A stretch of 64,000 bases of DNA from Streptococcus sp. k-402 (GCF_013277515.1 NZ_VMNB01000012.1:51261-115260), one strand, 5' to 3'. Positions 9,601 through 19,904 are shown, counted from the first letter of the stretch. Notes: generated by a model from the letters alone, not told the origin. Numbers and translations: made by a program.

Positions 9601-10347
9601 CAAATCCCAAAGGGCTTGTTTGATTTGCTCAGTCAGTTTTTCTTTTTCACTGGTAAAATCAGCCTCTTCAAAGCCTTTGAGGAAAGATTGACTCAGCCAC
9701 TTTTGAGGATTACTGGTGGATTGGAGGAAGTCATAGATTTTATAGACTTGCTGGCGCAGCCCCCGTTCATCCTTGCCACGCCCAGCAAAGTTTTTCAGCA
9801 AATGACTAAAGGTCTCTTTCTGTTTGCCTTGGTAATAGGCTTCAAATACCTCATGGAAGACTTCGTTTTTGAGAAGAAGTTGCTCGCTTTGGTTTTGTAA
9901 AATACGGAAATTAGGCGCAATATCAAGCAGATAGCCATGTTTACCAAGGAATTTTTGTGTAAAAGAGTCCATGGTACCGATGGCAGTGTTGGGTAGGTCT
10001 GCCAACTGGCGGCCCAAGTGTTGTTTGAGGTCAACATCATTACTTTCTTGGATTTGTTGGCTGATTTTTTTCTCCAAGCGTTCCTTAAGCTCTGTGGCAG
10101 CCTTGACCGTAAAGGTTGAGATAAAGAGTTGAGAAATTTCGACACCACGCGCCAATTGGTCTAGAATACGCTCGGCCATGACAAAGGTTTTTCCAGAACC
10201 AGCCGACGCTGAGACAAGTATATTCTGACCAGAAGTGTAGATAGCTTCGATTTGTTCGGCAGTTTTCTTTTGTTCCTTGCTCGAATTTGCTTCAGCTTCT
10301 TGCAATTTTTGAATTTCTTCCTCAGTTAAAAAGGGAATGGGATTCAT
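6697..10347 (-). CDS. rexA: RexA (AddA), helicase-nuclease subunit A
   Basis: RexA is the UvrD-type helicase and nuclease subunit of the RexAB complex, the streptococcal counterpart of RecBCD, which processes double-strand breaks to 3' tails for RecA. Walker [10 protein letters not shown] lies at about 46-54. Helicase motifs follow in order: [19 protein letters not shown], and [18 protein letters not shown] further on. The C-terminal RecB-type nuclease is intact, with [22 protein letters not shown] near 1145-1165 carrying the Asp/Asp/Lys residues. At 1216 aa it is of normal length. Its ATG overlaps the end of rexB by 4 bp, giving translational coupling. Confidence 0.97.
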   Translation of the reverse strand: MNPIPFLTEEEIQKLQEAEANSSKEQKKTAEQIEAIYTSGQNILVSASAGSGKTFVMAERILDQLARGVEISQLFISTFTVKAATELKERLEKKISQQIQESNDVDLKQHLGRQLADLPNTAIGTMDSFTQKFLGKHGYLLDIAPNFRILQNQSEQLLLKNEVFHEVFEAYYQGKQKETFSHLLKNFAGRGKDERGLRQQVYKIYDFLQSTSNPQKWLSQSFLKGFEEADFTSEKEKLTEQIKQALWDLESFFRYHLDNDAKEFPKAAYLENVQLVLDEIGSLNQESDSQTYQAVLARVVSISKEKNGRALTNASRKADLKPLADAYNEERKTQFARLGQLSDQITILDYQERYHGDTWELAKTFQAFISDFVEAYRQRKRQENAFEFADISHYTIEILENFPQVRETYQKRFHEVMVDEYQDTNHIQDRMLELLSNGHNRFMVGDIKQSIYRFRQADPQIFNEKFQRYAQNPKEGKLILLKENFRSSSEVLSATNDVFERLMDQEVGEINYDNMHQLVFANTKLTPNPDNKAEFLLYDKDDTNEEEEGQAETKLTGEMRLVIKEILKLHQEQGVAFKEIALLTSSRSRNDQILLALSEYGIPVKTDGEQNNYLQSLEVQVMLDTLRVIHNPLQDYALVALMKSPMFGFDEDELARLSLQKSEDKVQENLYEKLVNAQKLASSQKGLIHTALAEKLKQFMDILASWRLYAKTHSLYDLIWKIYNDRFYYDYVGALPNGPARQANLYALALRADQFEKSNFKGLSRFIRMIDQVLEAKHDLASVAVAPPKDAVELMTIHKSKGLEFPYVFILNMDQDFNKQDSMSEVILSRKNGLGVKYIAKIETGAVEDHYPKTIKLSIPSLTYRQNEEELQLVSYSEQMRLLYVAMTRAEKKLYLVGKGSREKLEDKDYPAAKNGKLNSNTRLQARNFQDWMWAISKVFAKDNLNFSYHFVGEDQLTREAIGELENKSPLQASSQADNRQSETIKEALEMLKEVEIYNTLHRAAIELPSVQTPSQIKKFYEPLMDMEGVEIAGQGQSVDKKISFDLPDFSSKEKVTGAEIGSATHELMQRIDLSQQPTLTSLTETLKQVQTSPAVRDKINLSKILAFFDTALGQEILVNTDHLYREQPFSMLKRDQKSQEDFVVRGILDGYLLYEDKIVLFDYKTDRYDDPSQLIDRYRGQLALYGEALSRAYSIENIEKYLILLGKDEVQVVKV

Positions 10348-13300
10348 CGATTCAACTCCTCTCTTATTTTTTCAAACCAAGCTTGCTTGAGTTTTTCTCC
10401 GACCAGACGCTTGCCATCAGTTAAGTCCAACTTTTCTAGAAAACGGGCTTGGCCCAAGTGGTAATTAGCTTCAAATCCTGTGATGGCTTGATGTTGTTGA
10501 ACATACGGTGCAATACTTCTGCCATTTTCGGTATAAGGGTTAATGGCGAACTGGCCTGCTAAAATCTTCTCAGCAGCTTTCTTGTAAAGACAGGCATTGT
10601 AGTCCAGTAGGAGCTGGAATTCCTCATCCGTCAGCTGATTAGCCTTGTTTTTGTTATAAAATTCGCCCAAATGACTGCTTTCTTTTTCTAAAAAGAGGCC
10701 TTGGTATTTCATTGACTTGCTGGCTTCTACTACTGCACCTGCTAGATTTTTAACGGCCATCAGAGATTGGACGGGCTCAGCCATTTCCAAGTACATAGCA
10801 CCAAAAAAGTTGTTCTCTCCTTCTCTTTTTAAGGCAGCTAGATAGGTTGGCAACTGGGAATTGAGTCCATTAAAGAAATGAGGAAACTGGAACTGAGTTA
10901 GACTAGACTTGTAGTCTACCACTCCTATCGCCCCATCAGCTTTCAAACGGTCAATACGGTCAACCTTACCTCGTACAAAGACACTGCGACCATTGTCCAA
11001 TTGAATAAAAGCTTGGTCTTTGCCGCCAAAATTTGCTTCCTCTTTAATAGTCTCGATTGATGGATTGTGTCGGAGAATATGCCCAGTCGTCCGTGCAACA
11101 TCAAGCAGAACTTCCTTGGTAAACTGGGCTTCCAAACTTTCCTGATAAATTGCTTCAAATTCGCGTTCTTGACTGGTTTCTTTAATAGCTTGTTCTAAAC
11201 GTTGGTCAAAGGAATCTTCGTCAGGAAACTGCAAGGCACGTTCAAAAATGCGGTGTAAGAAATTTCCGTGACTGCGGGCATCAGGACGCAAACGTAATTC
11301 CTCCTGTAAGCCTAAGACATAACGTAGGAAATAACTGTATTCATTGCGGTAAAACTCCGTCAAACCGGAGGTAGACAGGTAAAACTCCTGATCAGTTGGA
11401 TAGAGAGCTTGCAAGGTGTCCTTGGTCAAGGGCTTACTGCTTGGACTGGTTGGGAGGGCAGGATTTTCCAGACCTTGCTGGTCTAGTTTTTTACCCATGA
11501 CACGCGCCAGAACCTTAATAAATGTCAAATCTTGCCCAGTCTCACTCATCTCATCCTGCTGGTGATAGACAACTAGGCTAGATAAAAGACTGTGATATGA
11601 GCCCATATCCTCCTTAGACAGCCCTTTGTGATTCATCCTCTTCTCTCTCCGACTAAATCCAAAATGGACCAGCTCTTGAAGATAGGCAGATTCTTTGCTT
11701 TCGCTTTCATTAAAAAGGCTTGGAGCCGACAAAACCAACTGCTTACGGGCAGAATTGACCAAGGAAAGCATAGTATAGCGATTTTTCTTGAGGTTTTCAC
11801 TGCTGGCAATCAGCAATTGTGCCCCATCTTCTGTCGCTTGGTTTAGTCTCTGTCTTTCTTCGTCTGTCAAAAGACTGGTGTTTTGCGCAATTTTTGGTAA
11901 ATTGTCCTGAGTCAGCCCAATGGCATAAACGAAGTCAGCTGTCAGAGGAGCAATCAAATCATAACTCTGCACCAGAACAGTGTCTACTGTTGCTGGAATG
12001 GTGCGATACTGAGATAGGCTCATTCCAGAATGAAGCAAGGCTAGGAAGTCCTCCAGACTAACTTGCGAACCAGCAAAAACGGTCGCAAATTGTTCTAAAA
12101 CATGACAGAAAGCCTTCCAAACTTCGGCCTGTCTTTCCTGTTCAAGAGCTTCCATAGTGGCTGTCAAATCTTGTAATTGCTTAGTCACTGAACTTTCTTT
12201 TAGAAAGCTATTCCATTTTTGTAGGAGGTTTTCAGCCTTTTGTTTTCGGCTGGCAAAGAGAGTCTCAAGAGGTGTTAAAATACGCAGACGAAGGGAATTC
12301 AAACGTTCCAAATCAAATTTTCCATGGTGGGATTTGGTGAAGGTTTGCTGAAAGGCTGGCAAGCCATTGATACCAAGATAACGGATATATTGCTCAAAAG
12401 CATCAATATCAGCCTGACTAAGGTCGGTATACAAACCTGTTCTAAGAAGGTTAATCAAATCCTCCTGACGAAAACGGTAGCGTTTTAAAGCCAAAATAGA
12501 CTCGACAAACTGTGTCAAGGGATGATGAGCCATGGATTCGCTTCTACCAAGATAGAAAGGAATCTGATACTGGTCAAAAATCGTTTTTAGCGATAACTGG
12601 TAAGCAGCTACATCCCCCAAGAGAATACGAAAATGCTTGTAACTCAGGTCTGCATTTTCATGTAATTTCTGACGAATGCTACGGGCTACTAACTCCAACT
12701 CCTCCTTTTGCGTCAAGCAAGACCAGATTTGTAAGTTTTCACGATCATTCTCATCGACATCCAATGTTAATTCTGAAAAATCATAAGAAGACTCTAGCAA
12801 ACGAGAGGCCTTGTCAAAACTATCCATCTTCTCATGAGTTTGAGAACAGTCCAGAGCAGGTGTTTGGTATTTAGAGGCTAGATGATGGAGAAACTCCACA
12901 CTGGCTTGGTAGAGATTGCCCTCGCTAAAAGGACTAGTATAAGCTTTCTTACTAGCATAAGCCCCAATGACAACCTCAACACCCTTGCCGTGAAGTAAGG
13001 CCACAATTCGCTCTTCTTCGGCAGAAAAACGGGTAAATCCATCAATAACCAAGGCGATTTGAGTAAAATTACTGCTAACTTTGTCATTCTCAATAGCCTC
13101 AATCAAATGGGATAACTGACTTCCCTGAGCCAATTGACCTTGATTAAGATAGGCCGTTACCTTCTCAAAAATCAAGAGTAAATCGGCCCTCTTGTCCTCA
13201 TCCGTCAAACTCTCCAAGTCCAAAAAACTCATCTGAGCCTTGGTCATCTCGTGGTAAAGATCAATCAACTGCTGGATAAATTGAGTGTCCTGCTTGATGG

Positions 13301-13619
13301 CACCGTATACTCGTAAGTTTTTGGGATCAAGTTCGGCCAGGCATTTGTAAAAGGCCATCCCAAGACCAATATCATCAAGACTGGTCTTGGCAGGCAAATC
13401 ATTCAAAATCAGGTAACGAGCCATTTGAGTAAAGCGCGTGACGGTAATCGCAAAAGAAGCCTGCTGGGACAAGCATTCCAGCACGGCGCGTTCCTTTTCA
13501 AAAGAAAGAGAGTTGGGGGCGATGTAGAAGACCCGCTTGCCAGCAGCAACTAGCTCTTCCGCCTCTCTGGTTAGAATTTCAGTCAAAGAAGTCCGAATAT
13601 CAGTATAAAGTAATTTCAT
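10344..13619 (-). CDS. rexB: RexB (AddB-like), nuclease subunit B
   Basis: RexB is the partner of RexA in double-strand-break resection. The start [14 protein letters not shown] at 13619 follows GAGG at good spacing and gives 1091 aa, the expected length; the upstream in-frame ATG lacks a ribosome site. The N-terminus ([14 protein letters not shown]) lacks a Walker A sequence, as known for lactic-acid-bacteria RexB, so it is not expected to be an ATPase. A C-terminal nuclease domain is present: GKVDRIDRL and VVDYKSS carry the Asp and Lys residues. It is the first gene of the operon rexB-rexA-Cys-motif gene. Confidence 0.96.
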   Translation of the reverse strand: MKLLYTDIRTSLTEILTREAEELVAAGKRVFYIAPNSLSFEKERAVLECLSQQASFAITVTRFTQMARYLILNDLPAKTSLDDIGLGMAFYKCLAELDPKNLRVYGAIKQDTQFIQQLIDLYHEMTKAQMSFLDLESLTDEDKRADLLLIFEKVTAYLNQGQLAQGSQLSHLIEAIENDKVSSNFTQIALVIDGFTRFSAEEERIVALLHGKGVEVVIGAYASKKAYTSPFSEGNLYQASVEFLHHLASKYQTPALDCSQTHEKMDSFDKASRLLESSYDFSELTLDVDENDRENLQIWSCLTQKEELELVARSIRQKLHENADLSYKHFRILLGDVAAYQLSLKTIFDQYQIPFYLGRSESMAHHPLTQFVESILALKRYRFRQEDLINLLRTGLYTDLSQADIDAFEQYIRYLGINGLPAFQQTFTKSHHGKFDLERLNSLRLRILTPLETLFASRKQKAENLLQKWNSFLKESSVTKQLQDLTATMEALEQERQAEVWKAFCHVLEQFATVFAGSQVSLEDFLALLHSGMSLSQYRTIPATVDTVLVQSYDLIAPLTADFVYAIGLTQDNLPKIAQNTSLLTDEERQRLNQATEDGAQLLIASSENLKKNRYTMLSLVNSARKQLVLSAPSLFNESESKESAYLQELVHFGFSRREKRMNHKGLSKEDMGSYHSLLSSLVVYHQQDEMSETGQDLTFIKVLARVMGKKLDQQGLENPALPTSPSSKPLTKDTLQALYPTDQEFYLSTSGLTEFYRNEYSYFLRYVLGLQEELRLRPDARSHGNFLHRIFERALQFPDEDSFDQRLEQAIKETSQEREFEAIYQESLEAQFTKEVLLDVARTTGHILRHNPSIETIKEEANFGGKDQAFIQLDNGRSVFVRGKVDRIDRLKADGAIGVVDYKSSLTQFQFPHFFNGLNSQLPTYLAALKREGENNFFGAMYLEMAEPVQSLMAVKNLAGAVVEASKSMKYQGLFLEKESSHLGEFYNKNKANQLTDEEFQLLLDYNACLYKKAAEKILAGQFAINPYTENGRSIAPYVQQHQAITGFEANYHLGQARFLEKLDLTDGKRLVGEKLKQAWFEKIREELNR

Positions 13620-13794
13620 CTCTGCCTCGTTGGAATTTTTCATTACCTTTTATTATACCATGATTAGTCTCGTAAATCTGTTAAAATATTTAGGCCATCC
13701 TTTCTTTTCTTCATCATCTGCTAAATATTAAATACTTAGCTTTACTTGTATTAGATAGAATAAATCTGGCTACTGAAAATCACATAATAAAAAA

Positions 13795-15262
13795 GGCTCT
13801 ATAATATTTGTAGTGGGTAAATCCCCTATAGATATTATGGAGCCTATTTTGTTGTAGAAAAAAAGTCCCATAAGATCTATAATGAAAAGCGACAAAACCA
13901 TCATTAGAAAGAATCCTATGGAACAATTATATTTTATCACAAAACTTCTTGATATCAAAGACCCAAATATCCAAATTATAGATATCGTTAATAGGGATAC
14001 TCACAAAGAAATCTTCGCTAAACTGGACTATGACGCCCCGTCTTGCCCTGAGTACAGAAGTCAAATGAAGAAATATGACTTTCAAAAACCATCTAAGCTC
14101 CCTTACCTTGAAACAACTGGTATGCCTGCCTACTAGAATCCTCCTTAGAAAGCGTCGTTTTAAGTGCTATCAGTGCTCAAAAATGGCGGTCGCTGAGACT
14201 TCTATAGTCAAGAAGAATCATCAAATTCCTCGTATCATCAACCAAAAGATTGCTCAAAAGTTAATTGAAAAGATTTCTATGACTGATATTGCCCATCAGC
14301 TTTCCATCTCAACTTCAACTGTTATTCGTATGCTCAATGATTTTCACTTTAAACATGATTTTTCTTGTCTTCCTGAGATTATGTCTTGGGATGAGTATGC
14401 TTTTACAAAGGGAAAGATGAGCTTCATTGCGCAAGATTTTAACAATCTCAATATCATCACTGTTCTTGAGGGAAGAACACAAGCTATCATTCGAAATCAC
14501 TTTCTTCGCTACGATAGAGCTGTCCGATGTCGCGTCAAAATTATTACTATGGATATGTTTAGCCCTTACTATGACTTAGCTAAACAGCTTCGCTTTCGAA
14601 TTTCTAGGCTCAGGCTGAAACAGTCTCCCAGACTGTTTCACTCCCATGTGCTAAAATCGTTCTAGATTGCTTTCACATTGTGCAACATCTCAGCCGTGCT
14701 ATGAGTCGTGTCCGTGTCCAAATCATGAATCAGTTTGAGAGAAAATCCCATGAATACAAGGCTATCAAGCGCTACTGGAAGCTCATTCAAAAGGATAGTC
14801 ATAAATTGAGTGATAAACGTTTTTATCGCCCTACTTTTCTCATGCACTTGACGAATAAAGAGATTTTAGACAAGCTTTTTAGCTATTCAGAGGACTTGAA
14901 ACACCACTATAATCTCTATCAGCTCTTGCTTTTTCACTTTCAGAATAAGGAACCAGAGAAATTTTTCGGACTTATTGAGGACAATCTTAAGCTGGTTCAT
15001 CCTCTTTTTCAGACTGTTTTTAAAACCTTTATCAAGGACAAAGAGAAAATTGTCAACGCTCTTCAACTACCCTATTCTAACGCAAAATTAGAAGCGACCA
15101 ATAATCTCATCAAGCTTATCAAGCGCAATGCCTTTGGTTTTCGGAACTTTGAAAACTTCAAAAAAAGGATTTTTATCGCTCTGAACATCAAAAAAGAAAG
15201 GACGAAATTTGTCCTTTCTCGAGCTTAGCTTTTCTTCAACCCACTACAGTTGACAAAGAGCC
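13795..15262 (+). mobile_element. IS1167-like element (ISL3 family) with 8-bp target duplication
   Basis: The 1468-bp element is bounded by imperfect inverted repeats: left starts ggctctataata and right (reverse strand) starts ggctctttgtca, with 18 of the first 24 bases the same. Identical 8-bp flanks, ataaaaaa at 13787-13794 and at 15263-15270, are the expected ISL3 target duplication, so it arrived by normal transposition. It lies between rexB and the lipid kinase gene, in the T-tract of the latter's terminator. The transposase inside is broken (see the pseudogene), so the copy cannot move by itself. Confidence 0.9.
13918..15228 (+). pseudogene. IS1167-type ISL3 transposase, disrupted twice
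   Basis: Three frames together give an ISL3 (DDE) transposase: an N-terminal zinc-finger part, a central region (SISTSTVIRMLNDFHF, then MSWDEYAF and MDMFSPYYDLAKQL) and the C-terminal part (FHIVQHLSRAMSRVR... to KLEATNNLIKLIKRNAFGFRNFENFKKRI). Frame is lost first by a 4-bp tandem duplication of gcct at 14124-14131, right after TTGMP. It is lost again by an insertion of about 51 bp at about 14591-14641, where LFP-CAKIVLD would be expected. The insertion contains an 11-bp perfect hairpin (tgaaacagtct / agactgtttca). The upstream frame could also start at 13882. No functional protein is expected without multiple frameshifts. Confidence 0.9.
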
Positions 15263-15291
15263 ATAAAAAAAGCCTCGGTAACAAGGCTTTG
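15263..15291 (-). terminator. Terminator of the lipid kinase gene, with IS inserted at its T-tract
   Basis: On the minus strand the stem caaagcct / aggctttttttat ends in seven T residues. Five bases separate it from the kinase stop codon. The IS target duplication begins inside its T-run. Confidence 0.8.
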
Positions 15292-15295
15292 AGTT

Positions 15296-16183
15296 TTATG
15301 ATTGTTTCTTAGGTACGGAATACACTTCAATGTGTTGTCCTAGTACCTTGATGTCGACTGGTAGATTATCTGATTTATCGCCATCAACATCCGACTCTAA
15401 TTCGATATCAGAAGAAATTTTAATAGTACGTGCCTTTATATATTCAATATTTTCATTCTCTACAAGATCTCCTTTTAACAAATCCGGAATCAAAGATAAT
15501 TTAGAGAATATAGAAGCATCTTTCAAAATTAGAATATTTGCATATCCATCCTTGTTTTCTTCAAAGATTTTTTTATCTGCAAAATAATTTGTTAGAAGTA
15601 CTAAAACATGACTTGCTTCCCCAAGGTAATTTCCATTTTCGGTTTCAACTTTAATGTTAAAGACTTGATCTGTCATGACAGACTTCATGGTATTAACTGC
15701 ATAAGCCAAGATACCAAATTTCGTTTTATCTTCAATTTCAACATTATGAATGGCTTCAGGGAGAGACCCGATACTAAAGATATATCCAAAATAGTGACCA
15801 TTTGCTTTTCCGATATCAATCTTATCAGTTAAATTGAAATCCAGATCTTCAATAGCTCCGTCAATATCTTGATTGATTTCTAAAAGTTTTGTAATCAGGT
15901 TACCAGTACCACCTGGTATAATTCCCAGTTTAGGAATATAGTCCCTTTCAGCAATCCCTGAAATAACTTCATTGACTGTACCATCTCCACCAAAAACTAG
16001 AATTGATTCATATCTTTCTCTAACAGCTTCTTCTGCGAAATTTGTAGCATCTTTAGCTTTTTGAGTAATTTTAGTTTCCACATCATCAAAATACTCTCTT
16101 GCTTTATTCTCCAGCTTCTCTTTGTAATCTAAAGCTTTTTCTCCTCCAGAAGTTGGATTGATAATTAGCATTATTTTTTTCAC
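15296..16183 (-). CDS. Diacylglycerol/lipid kinase family protein
   Basis: This is a soluble lipid kinase of the DagK/YegS/BmrU family, likely phosphorylating diacylglycerol or a similar lipid at the membrane. Seen motifs are the N-terminal MLIINPTSGG phosphate-binding loop, the GGDGTVNEVISGI catalytic motif (about 65-77) and the downstream GIIPGGTGNLITK block. A GTG start at 16183 (VKKIMLIINPTSGG) sits 10 nt after AAGGAG and gives 295 aa, as usual; the ATG four codons later is less well spaced and the frame back to 16237 has no ribosome site. It is monocistronic, ends at its own terminator, and is separated from rexB by the IS. Confidence 0.88.
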   Translation of the reverse strand: MKKIMLIINPTSGGEKALDYKEKLENKAREYFDDVETKITQKAKDATNFAEEAVRERYESILVFGGDGTVNEVISGIAERDYIPKLGIIPGGTGNLITKLLEINQDIDGAIEDLDFNLTDKIDIGKANGHYFGYIFSIGSLPEAIHNVEIEDKTKFGILAYAVNTMKSVMTDQVFNIKVETENGNYLGEASHVLVLLTNYFADKKIFEENKDGYANILILKDASIFSKLSLIPDLLKGDLVENENIEYIKARTIKISSDIELESDVDGDKSDNLPVDIKVLGQHIEVYSVPKKQS

Positions 16184-16217
16184 TCTGTATTTTCTCCTTA
16201 AAATTGAAATAGAAAGG

Positions 16218-16334
16218 TTATTCTCGATGAAAATCAAAGCGTAAACTAGGGAACTAGCCGTAGGCTACTCACGATACTGTTTTGAGTCTGTATATTAGCC
16301 TGATGTAGTTTAAAAAGATTTTCTAATAGTATTA
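16218..16334. repeat. Degenerate BOX-like element
   Basis: The order of BOX blocks is retained: tctcgatgaaaatcaaag, then aaactagggaactagcc, a middle part, then a decayed end (gatgtagtttaaaaagattttctaatagtatta). Many positions differ from the copies at 25.1 and 58.3 kb, so this is an old copy. It starts just upstream of the kinase ribosome site. Confidence 0.7.
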
Positions 16335-16716
16335 ACCTGATGACACATGATATTTGCGTATATTGCTATTATACAATGAAATGTTAAAAAATAGAAATAA
16401 ATTGCTTTTAATATCGGTTTTTATCTCATATTAAAAAATGATCTATTTTTTACTAGTAGGTTATTCTTAATCATCCAAATTAGTCTCTCTCCTCCACACG
16501 ATGGAATATAGTTCGTAGATATTATTGCTATTTTCTAGTTCCGAATAAAGATAAAACTCACTTGAAAGAAGATTTTCCCCATATATAAGTCAGTCCTTGT
16601 CTGACTAGCAGATAGATGAGTTAATGTTCATTATCTACTAATCTGAAAATGAAAATACTTCAAAAGTCAGTTCAGCTAAGGATGAAAAAAACTCAATTTT
16701 TAAGAGAATATGAAAT
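16335..16716. other. Non-coding stretch without recognisable content
   Basis: This 380-bp AT-rich stretch between two degenerate BOX copies has no open frame of credible length, no clear RNA structure and no recognised repeat. It is probably decayed intergenic DNA. Confidence 0.5.
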
Positions 16717-16876
16717 AATACTCAATCAAAATCAAATAGCAAACTAGAAAGCTAGCCACAACTTGCTTAAAGCAGGACTTTGAGGTTACAGATCAAACTA
16801 ACGCGGTCAGCTCAAGACACTGTTTTGAATTTGTAGATTAGACTGACATGGTTTGAAGAAATTTTTGAAGAAGATG
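16717..16876. repeat. Degenerate BOX element (A-B-C)
   Basis: It begins aatactcaatcaaaatcaaa and ends gacatggtttgaagaaatttttgaagaag. A boxB-like middle includes tttgaggttacagat and acactgttttgaat. Sequence drift from the well-conserved copies in this window is clear. Confidence 0.78.
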
Positions 16877-16903
16877 AATATCGCTATAATAAAAGGCATA
16901 TTA

Positions 16904-16932
16904 TCAAGTGTTTTTGACACCTGATAACATGC
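16904..16932 (-). terminator. Possible terminator of the YkvI-type gene
   Basis: The inverted repeat ttatcaagtg / cacctgataa (one mismatch) lies about 45 bp beyond the permease stop on the minus strand. It lacks a strong T-run, so it is a weak call. Confidence 0.4.
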
Positions 16933-16974
16933 ACTTTTCTGATTTTAAAGATTTTTCTCCAACTTTATTATCAT

Positions 16975-18240
16975 TTAAGATAAGATGCTTCCATCATGTT
17001 TTGCATCATCATCAACAAACTGTTCTTTTACCAAATCCTTGATATCACTTTTGATACTTTTAGTATCTATAATAGAATCTTCACCGAGTTGGTGAAATGT
17101 CGCTTTATCTCTAATAGTATATTCTTGGTCATCGTCATATTTTTTGGTTATCAATCGAATCATCTTTCGTCTTAAAGATTTTTCCCCTTTGATGTTTCCT
17201 CTTTCTTTTATCCATGCCACTGCTAAAATGACCAGCATTAGACAACCGACATAACCTAAAAGAGGATACATAATAGAGACTAATTCTTTAAATCCCATAA
17301 AAGATAAACCATATCCTATAGCGACCGTAGCAATTAGAATAGGGTAAAAGCGCTTAGGTTTGTTTGAAGAGAAACGTTTTGCCAAGGCATAAAATAAACT
17401 GAAAGCTGTATTAAAAATAAGTCCAAAAATAATTAGAGCATACAGCAAAGAAAATAGAGGATGAATTTGCTCCGCAATGGTTAACATAGGAATATCAACA
17501 GTTGAAACAAGTTTTATATTGGCGTATAAAATACCAGTTGCTACGGTAATAATCAAACTAACTACAAGTCCACCTAAGAGACCACTTTTTTCTGCAACAC
17601 CAATTCTCATGACAGAACCTCCTAAGACAAATGCCATGGATACACCAGTCATAACAGTTAGTGCGAAATAATTTAGTAAAGAAACCCAGACATTGGGCAT
17701 CGGAGAAGAAAGTGTAGCTGTGATTGCTTCTAATTCTTCAAAATCAAAACTTTTCCCTACGAACGTATGGACTGCCATAATGATAATCATGACAAAGACC
17801 AAAGGAGTAAATATCCCAAGAACGCTGGTAATCTTTTCAAAATTAAGAAAACTGACAATAATGACCAAGATAGCACAAATCAATCCTCCCAACCAAAATG
17901 GCAAACCAAATTGTTGGTTAAGGTTTGAACCAGCCCCAGCAATCATAACAAAACCAATTACAAAGCAGGAAACAATTAAAGCAAAATCAAGAATCTTATT
18001 AGTAATAGGCCCGGCAATTTGGGAAAGAACTTCAAAATGATCATTTGAACGGAAATAGCTTCCTAAGGTAATGATAATTTTACCAAAAATAATACTTATG
18101 ATTCCAAGAACAATCGTTCCAATGATACCCCATTTACCAAAACTAACAAAGTATTGCATTAAATCTTGGCCTGAAGATAGTCCAGCACCAATAACAACAC
18201 CGACATAAGCTAATGCTATATTTAAAATACGTTTTAACAC
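16975..18240 (-). CDS. YkvI-family multi-pass membrane protein (APC superfamily)
   Basis: The 421-aa protein has ten or more hydrophobic segments. Its N-terminus (IALAYVGVVIGAGLSSGQDLMQYF) is typical of the YkvI/branched-chain transporter-like group in the APC superfamily. A hydrophilic, charged tail of about 75 residues (from about 347) ends the protein and is presumably cytoplasmic. The substrate is unknown. It has a near-consensus promoter (TTGACA-17-TATACT) directly upstream and stands alone between decayed genes. It could be an amino-acid permease, but nothing here shows the substrate. Confidence 0.8.
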   Translation of the reverse strand: MLKRILNIALAYVGVVIGAGLSSGQDLMQYFVSFGKWGIIGTIVLGIISIIFGKIIITLGSYFRSNDHFEVLSQIAGPITNKILDFALIVSCFVIGFVMIAGAGSNLNQQFGLPFWLGGLICAILVIIVSFLNFEKITSVLGIFTPLVFVMIIIMAVHTFVGKSFDFEELEAITATLSSPMPNVWVSLLNYFALTVMTGVSMAFVLGGSVMRIGVAEKSGLLGGLVVSLIITVATGILYANIKLVSTVDIPMLTIAEQIHPLFSLLYALIIFGLIFNTAFSLFYALAKRFSSNKPKRFYPILIATVAIGYGLSFMGFKELVSIMYPLLGYVGCLMLVILAVAWIKERGNIKGEKSLRRKMIRLITKKYDDDQEYTIRDKATFHQLGEDSIIDTKSIKSDIKDLVKEQFVDDDAKHDGSILS

Positions 18241-18285
18241 TATTTTCTCCTAACCGTTATCACTACAATCAATGACTGTCTATTT

Positions 18286-18314
18286 AGTATACTATTTTCT
18301 TATATTATTGTCAA
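18286..18314 (-). promoter_or_regulatory. Consensus sigma-A promoter of the YkvI-type gene
   Basis: On the minus strand TTGACA (18309-18314) and TATACT (18286-18291) are separated by exactly 17 bp, about 45 bp ahead of the start codon. Confidence 0.8.
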
Positions 18315-18484
18315 AAATATAGGTATTAGAACCCTGTACATAGAAATATTTCCGCACGATATAGCAAGATAACACAAGGACTAGTCAGCTACTAATTAAA
18401 ATTCTATGGTAATCAGTTGTTGGCTGCTCTTACGCCAGACAAATATCACAAAATAGTAAACTTATAAAGGATAAAATTCTTGAG

Positions 18485-18525
18485 AAAAAGACCATTCTAC
18501 TCTTCAAGGTAAATAATAGAATGGT
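18485..18525 (-). terminator. Terminator after the membrane-protein pseudogene
   Basis: The stem accattcta (18491-18499) / tagaatggt (18517-18525) is followed on the minus strand by CTTTTTCTC. It marks the end of the old azlD-membrane-protein transcription unit. Confidence 0.65.
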
Positions 18526-18528
18526 TTA

Positions 18529-19044
18529 CTAAATATTTGTTTTGGACCGATATCTAAAAATTGAAACCAGACAATCTATCAAGAAGAACAGTTCTATTAG
18601 ATAAGCAAAGATACTTCCACTTATGTTTTGTTGAATCAGTACTAACATAACAAATAAAATCAAGATAAATCCTGTAATGACAGTCTGTTTGGCATTTTCT
18701 ATTTATAGTCGACAGATTTACCAGCCAATGATAATATTAGCTATTCCTAGCATGATCGCCCATGTTCCAATGTAGTAAGGAATATCTCTAGCTAGGCCTT
18801 CAAAACTAACATAGACCAACCAGATGGACAGAAGAATAGGGAAAAATGACTGTGCAAGAGTTCAAACACTTCTTGTCTTACTCAAATATGATAGAAAATC
18901 TTTTCCACCTATAAGGATAAAATAGACAGATAAGAGCTCTGAAAAGAAAAGTAATCCTAGATTTTTACGGAAAAAGAGAAAGAGACAAATCAAGAGTGAG
19001 ACAAAAGTTCTTAATAAATGAAACCTATTCCATTTTTACAACAT
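18529..19044 (-). pseudogene. Small multi-pass membrane protein, killed by in-frame stops
   Basis: A good AGGAGG site stands 5 nt before an ATG at 19044. From there one frame can be followed for 172 codons to a TAG at 18529, but it is cut by four stop codons: a TAA at codon 3, a TGA after KTRSV, and two TAA codons after the segment LGIANIIIGW. No insertion or deletion is needed. The translation is strongly hydrophobic, with about four membrane segments (for example LLFFSELLSVYFILIGG and LILFVMLVLIQ). I do not recognise the family. It lies 9 bp after the azlD-type frame and was probably co-transcribed with it. Confidence 0.75.
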
Positions 19045-19053
19045 ACCAACCTC

Positions 19054-19389
19054 CTAAAAAACTAAAGAATACAAGGTGATATAAAATAGGGAGCCACCAG
19101 CAACCGAAATTAACATATTCTTTTTTCACTTATGCAAGAAGATAACAACTAAAATAGCTAGCAACTTTGGAAGAAGATCACTAGTATTCGTGAAACTCGT
19201 ATCTTTGAGACTAAAGACGACCATTAATCCAAAAATAGCTGGAGTGAGAACTTTCCCAAGGTAGAGAATATAAGCTGGCGTTTTCTCTTTGGATGAAAAA
19301 AGAATAAACGGGACAAGGCGTGTGATAACAGTTCCCAGTATGACCATAGCAATTGCTATAATTTGTTGATCAAACGTCATTTTATACAT
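19054..19389 (-). pseudogene. azlD: AzlD-type branched-chain amino acid exporter subunit, nonsense mutant
   Basis: AzlD is the small membrane partner of AzlC in branched-chain amino acid export. The N-terminal 87 residues match the family pattern (GTVITRLVPFILF; VLTPAIFGLMVVFSLKDTSF), but the frame stops at a TGA after IFLHK. Beyond it the same frame continues KKNMLISVAGGSLFYITLYSLVF to a TAG, giving 111 codons, the normal AzlD length. So a single TGA, probably from a Trp TGG codon, truncates the protein and removes the last helix. No azlC is next to it. The start is preceded by GGAGG; the ATG three codons later is an alternative. Confidence 0.78.
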
Positions 19390-19402
19390 TTACCTCCAAT
19401 TC

Positions 19403-19904
19403 CTTTCGAAGTACTGTAACTATCAGGATATCTATATTACGGAGTACGAGCGCTTGTCAGATGAAATCAGCATATACGGACTGACCTTACCATGTATATG
19501 GATTTTGTAAAACGTGTTGCAGATAGCAAATCACAGTCCAATCTTAGTCAGCCTGTGAAAGAGGCCCTTGACCATATTCAAAGTCATACTAATATAATAT
19601 CCCATTGTCTGTTCAAATGATCGCAAATCACATTGGTTTTAGTTACTCCTTCTTTGGTAAGCAATTCAAATCTGAAACCAAAAAGACCATTAACGAAGTT
19701 ATCATAGAAGCCAAAATTGAAGAGGCTAAAGAGTTGTTAGTCCACACAGATAAATCCATTAGCCACATCAGTAGCTATCTAGCTTTCTCAAGCCAATCTT
19801 ATTTTCAAAATCAATTCAAAAAAATAAGTGGCTACACACCACTCCGATATCGAAAAGAAAATGCTGGAAAGTTCCGACATTGTTTTAGTAAGCTAACTTC
19901 CTGA
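19403..19904 (+). pseudogene. AraC-family transcription regulator, 5'-truncated and frameshifted
   Basis: The C-terminal double HTH of an AraC-type regulator is clear: SVQMIANHIGFSYSFFGKQFKSE, then the second half HISSYLAFSSQSYFQNQFKKISGYTPLRYRK. Upstream, YERLSDEISIYGL, then MYMDFVKRVADSK, then the HTH part lie in different frames, so at least two frameshifts occurred (near 19490 and near 19598). The amino-terminal sensor region is missing and the homology starts next to the azlD start codon. The last 300 bp remain open from an internal ATG at 19605, but a lone DNA-binding fragment is unlikely to be functional. Confidence 0.78.

Noticed and set aside
5501..13619. RexAB plus the third gene as a novel anti-phage system
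   Set aside because: RexA and RexB are the standard housekeeping DNA-end-processing enzymes of streptococci; nothing adjacent suggests a defence island.
13770..13958. 62-aa minus-strand frame across the left end of the IS
   Set aside because: It runs through the IS inverted repeat and the transposase start, with no ribosome site; a chance frame in AT-rich DNA.
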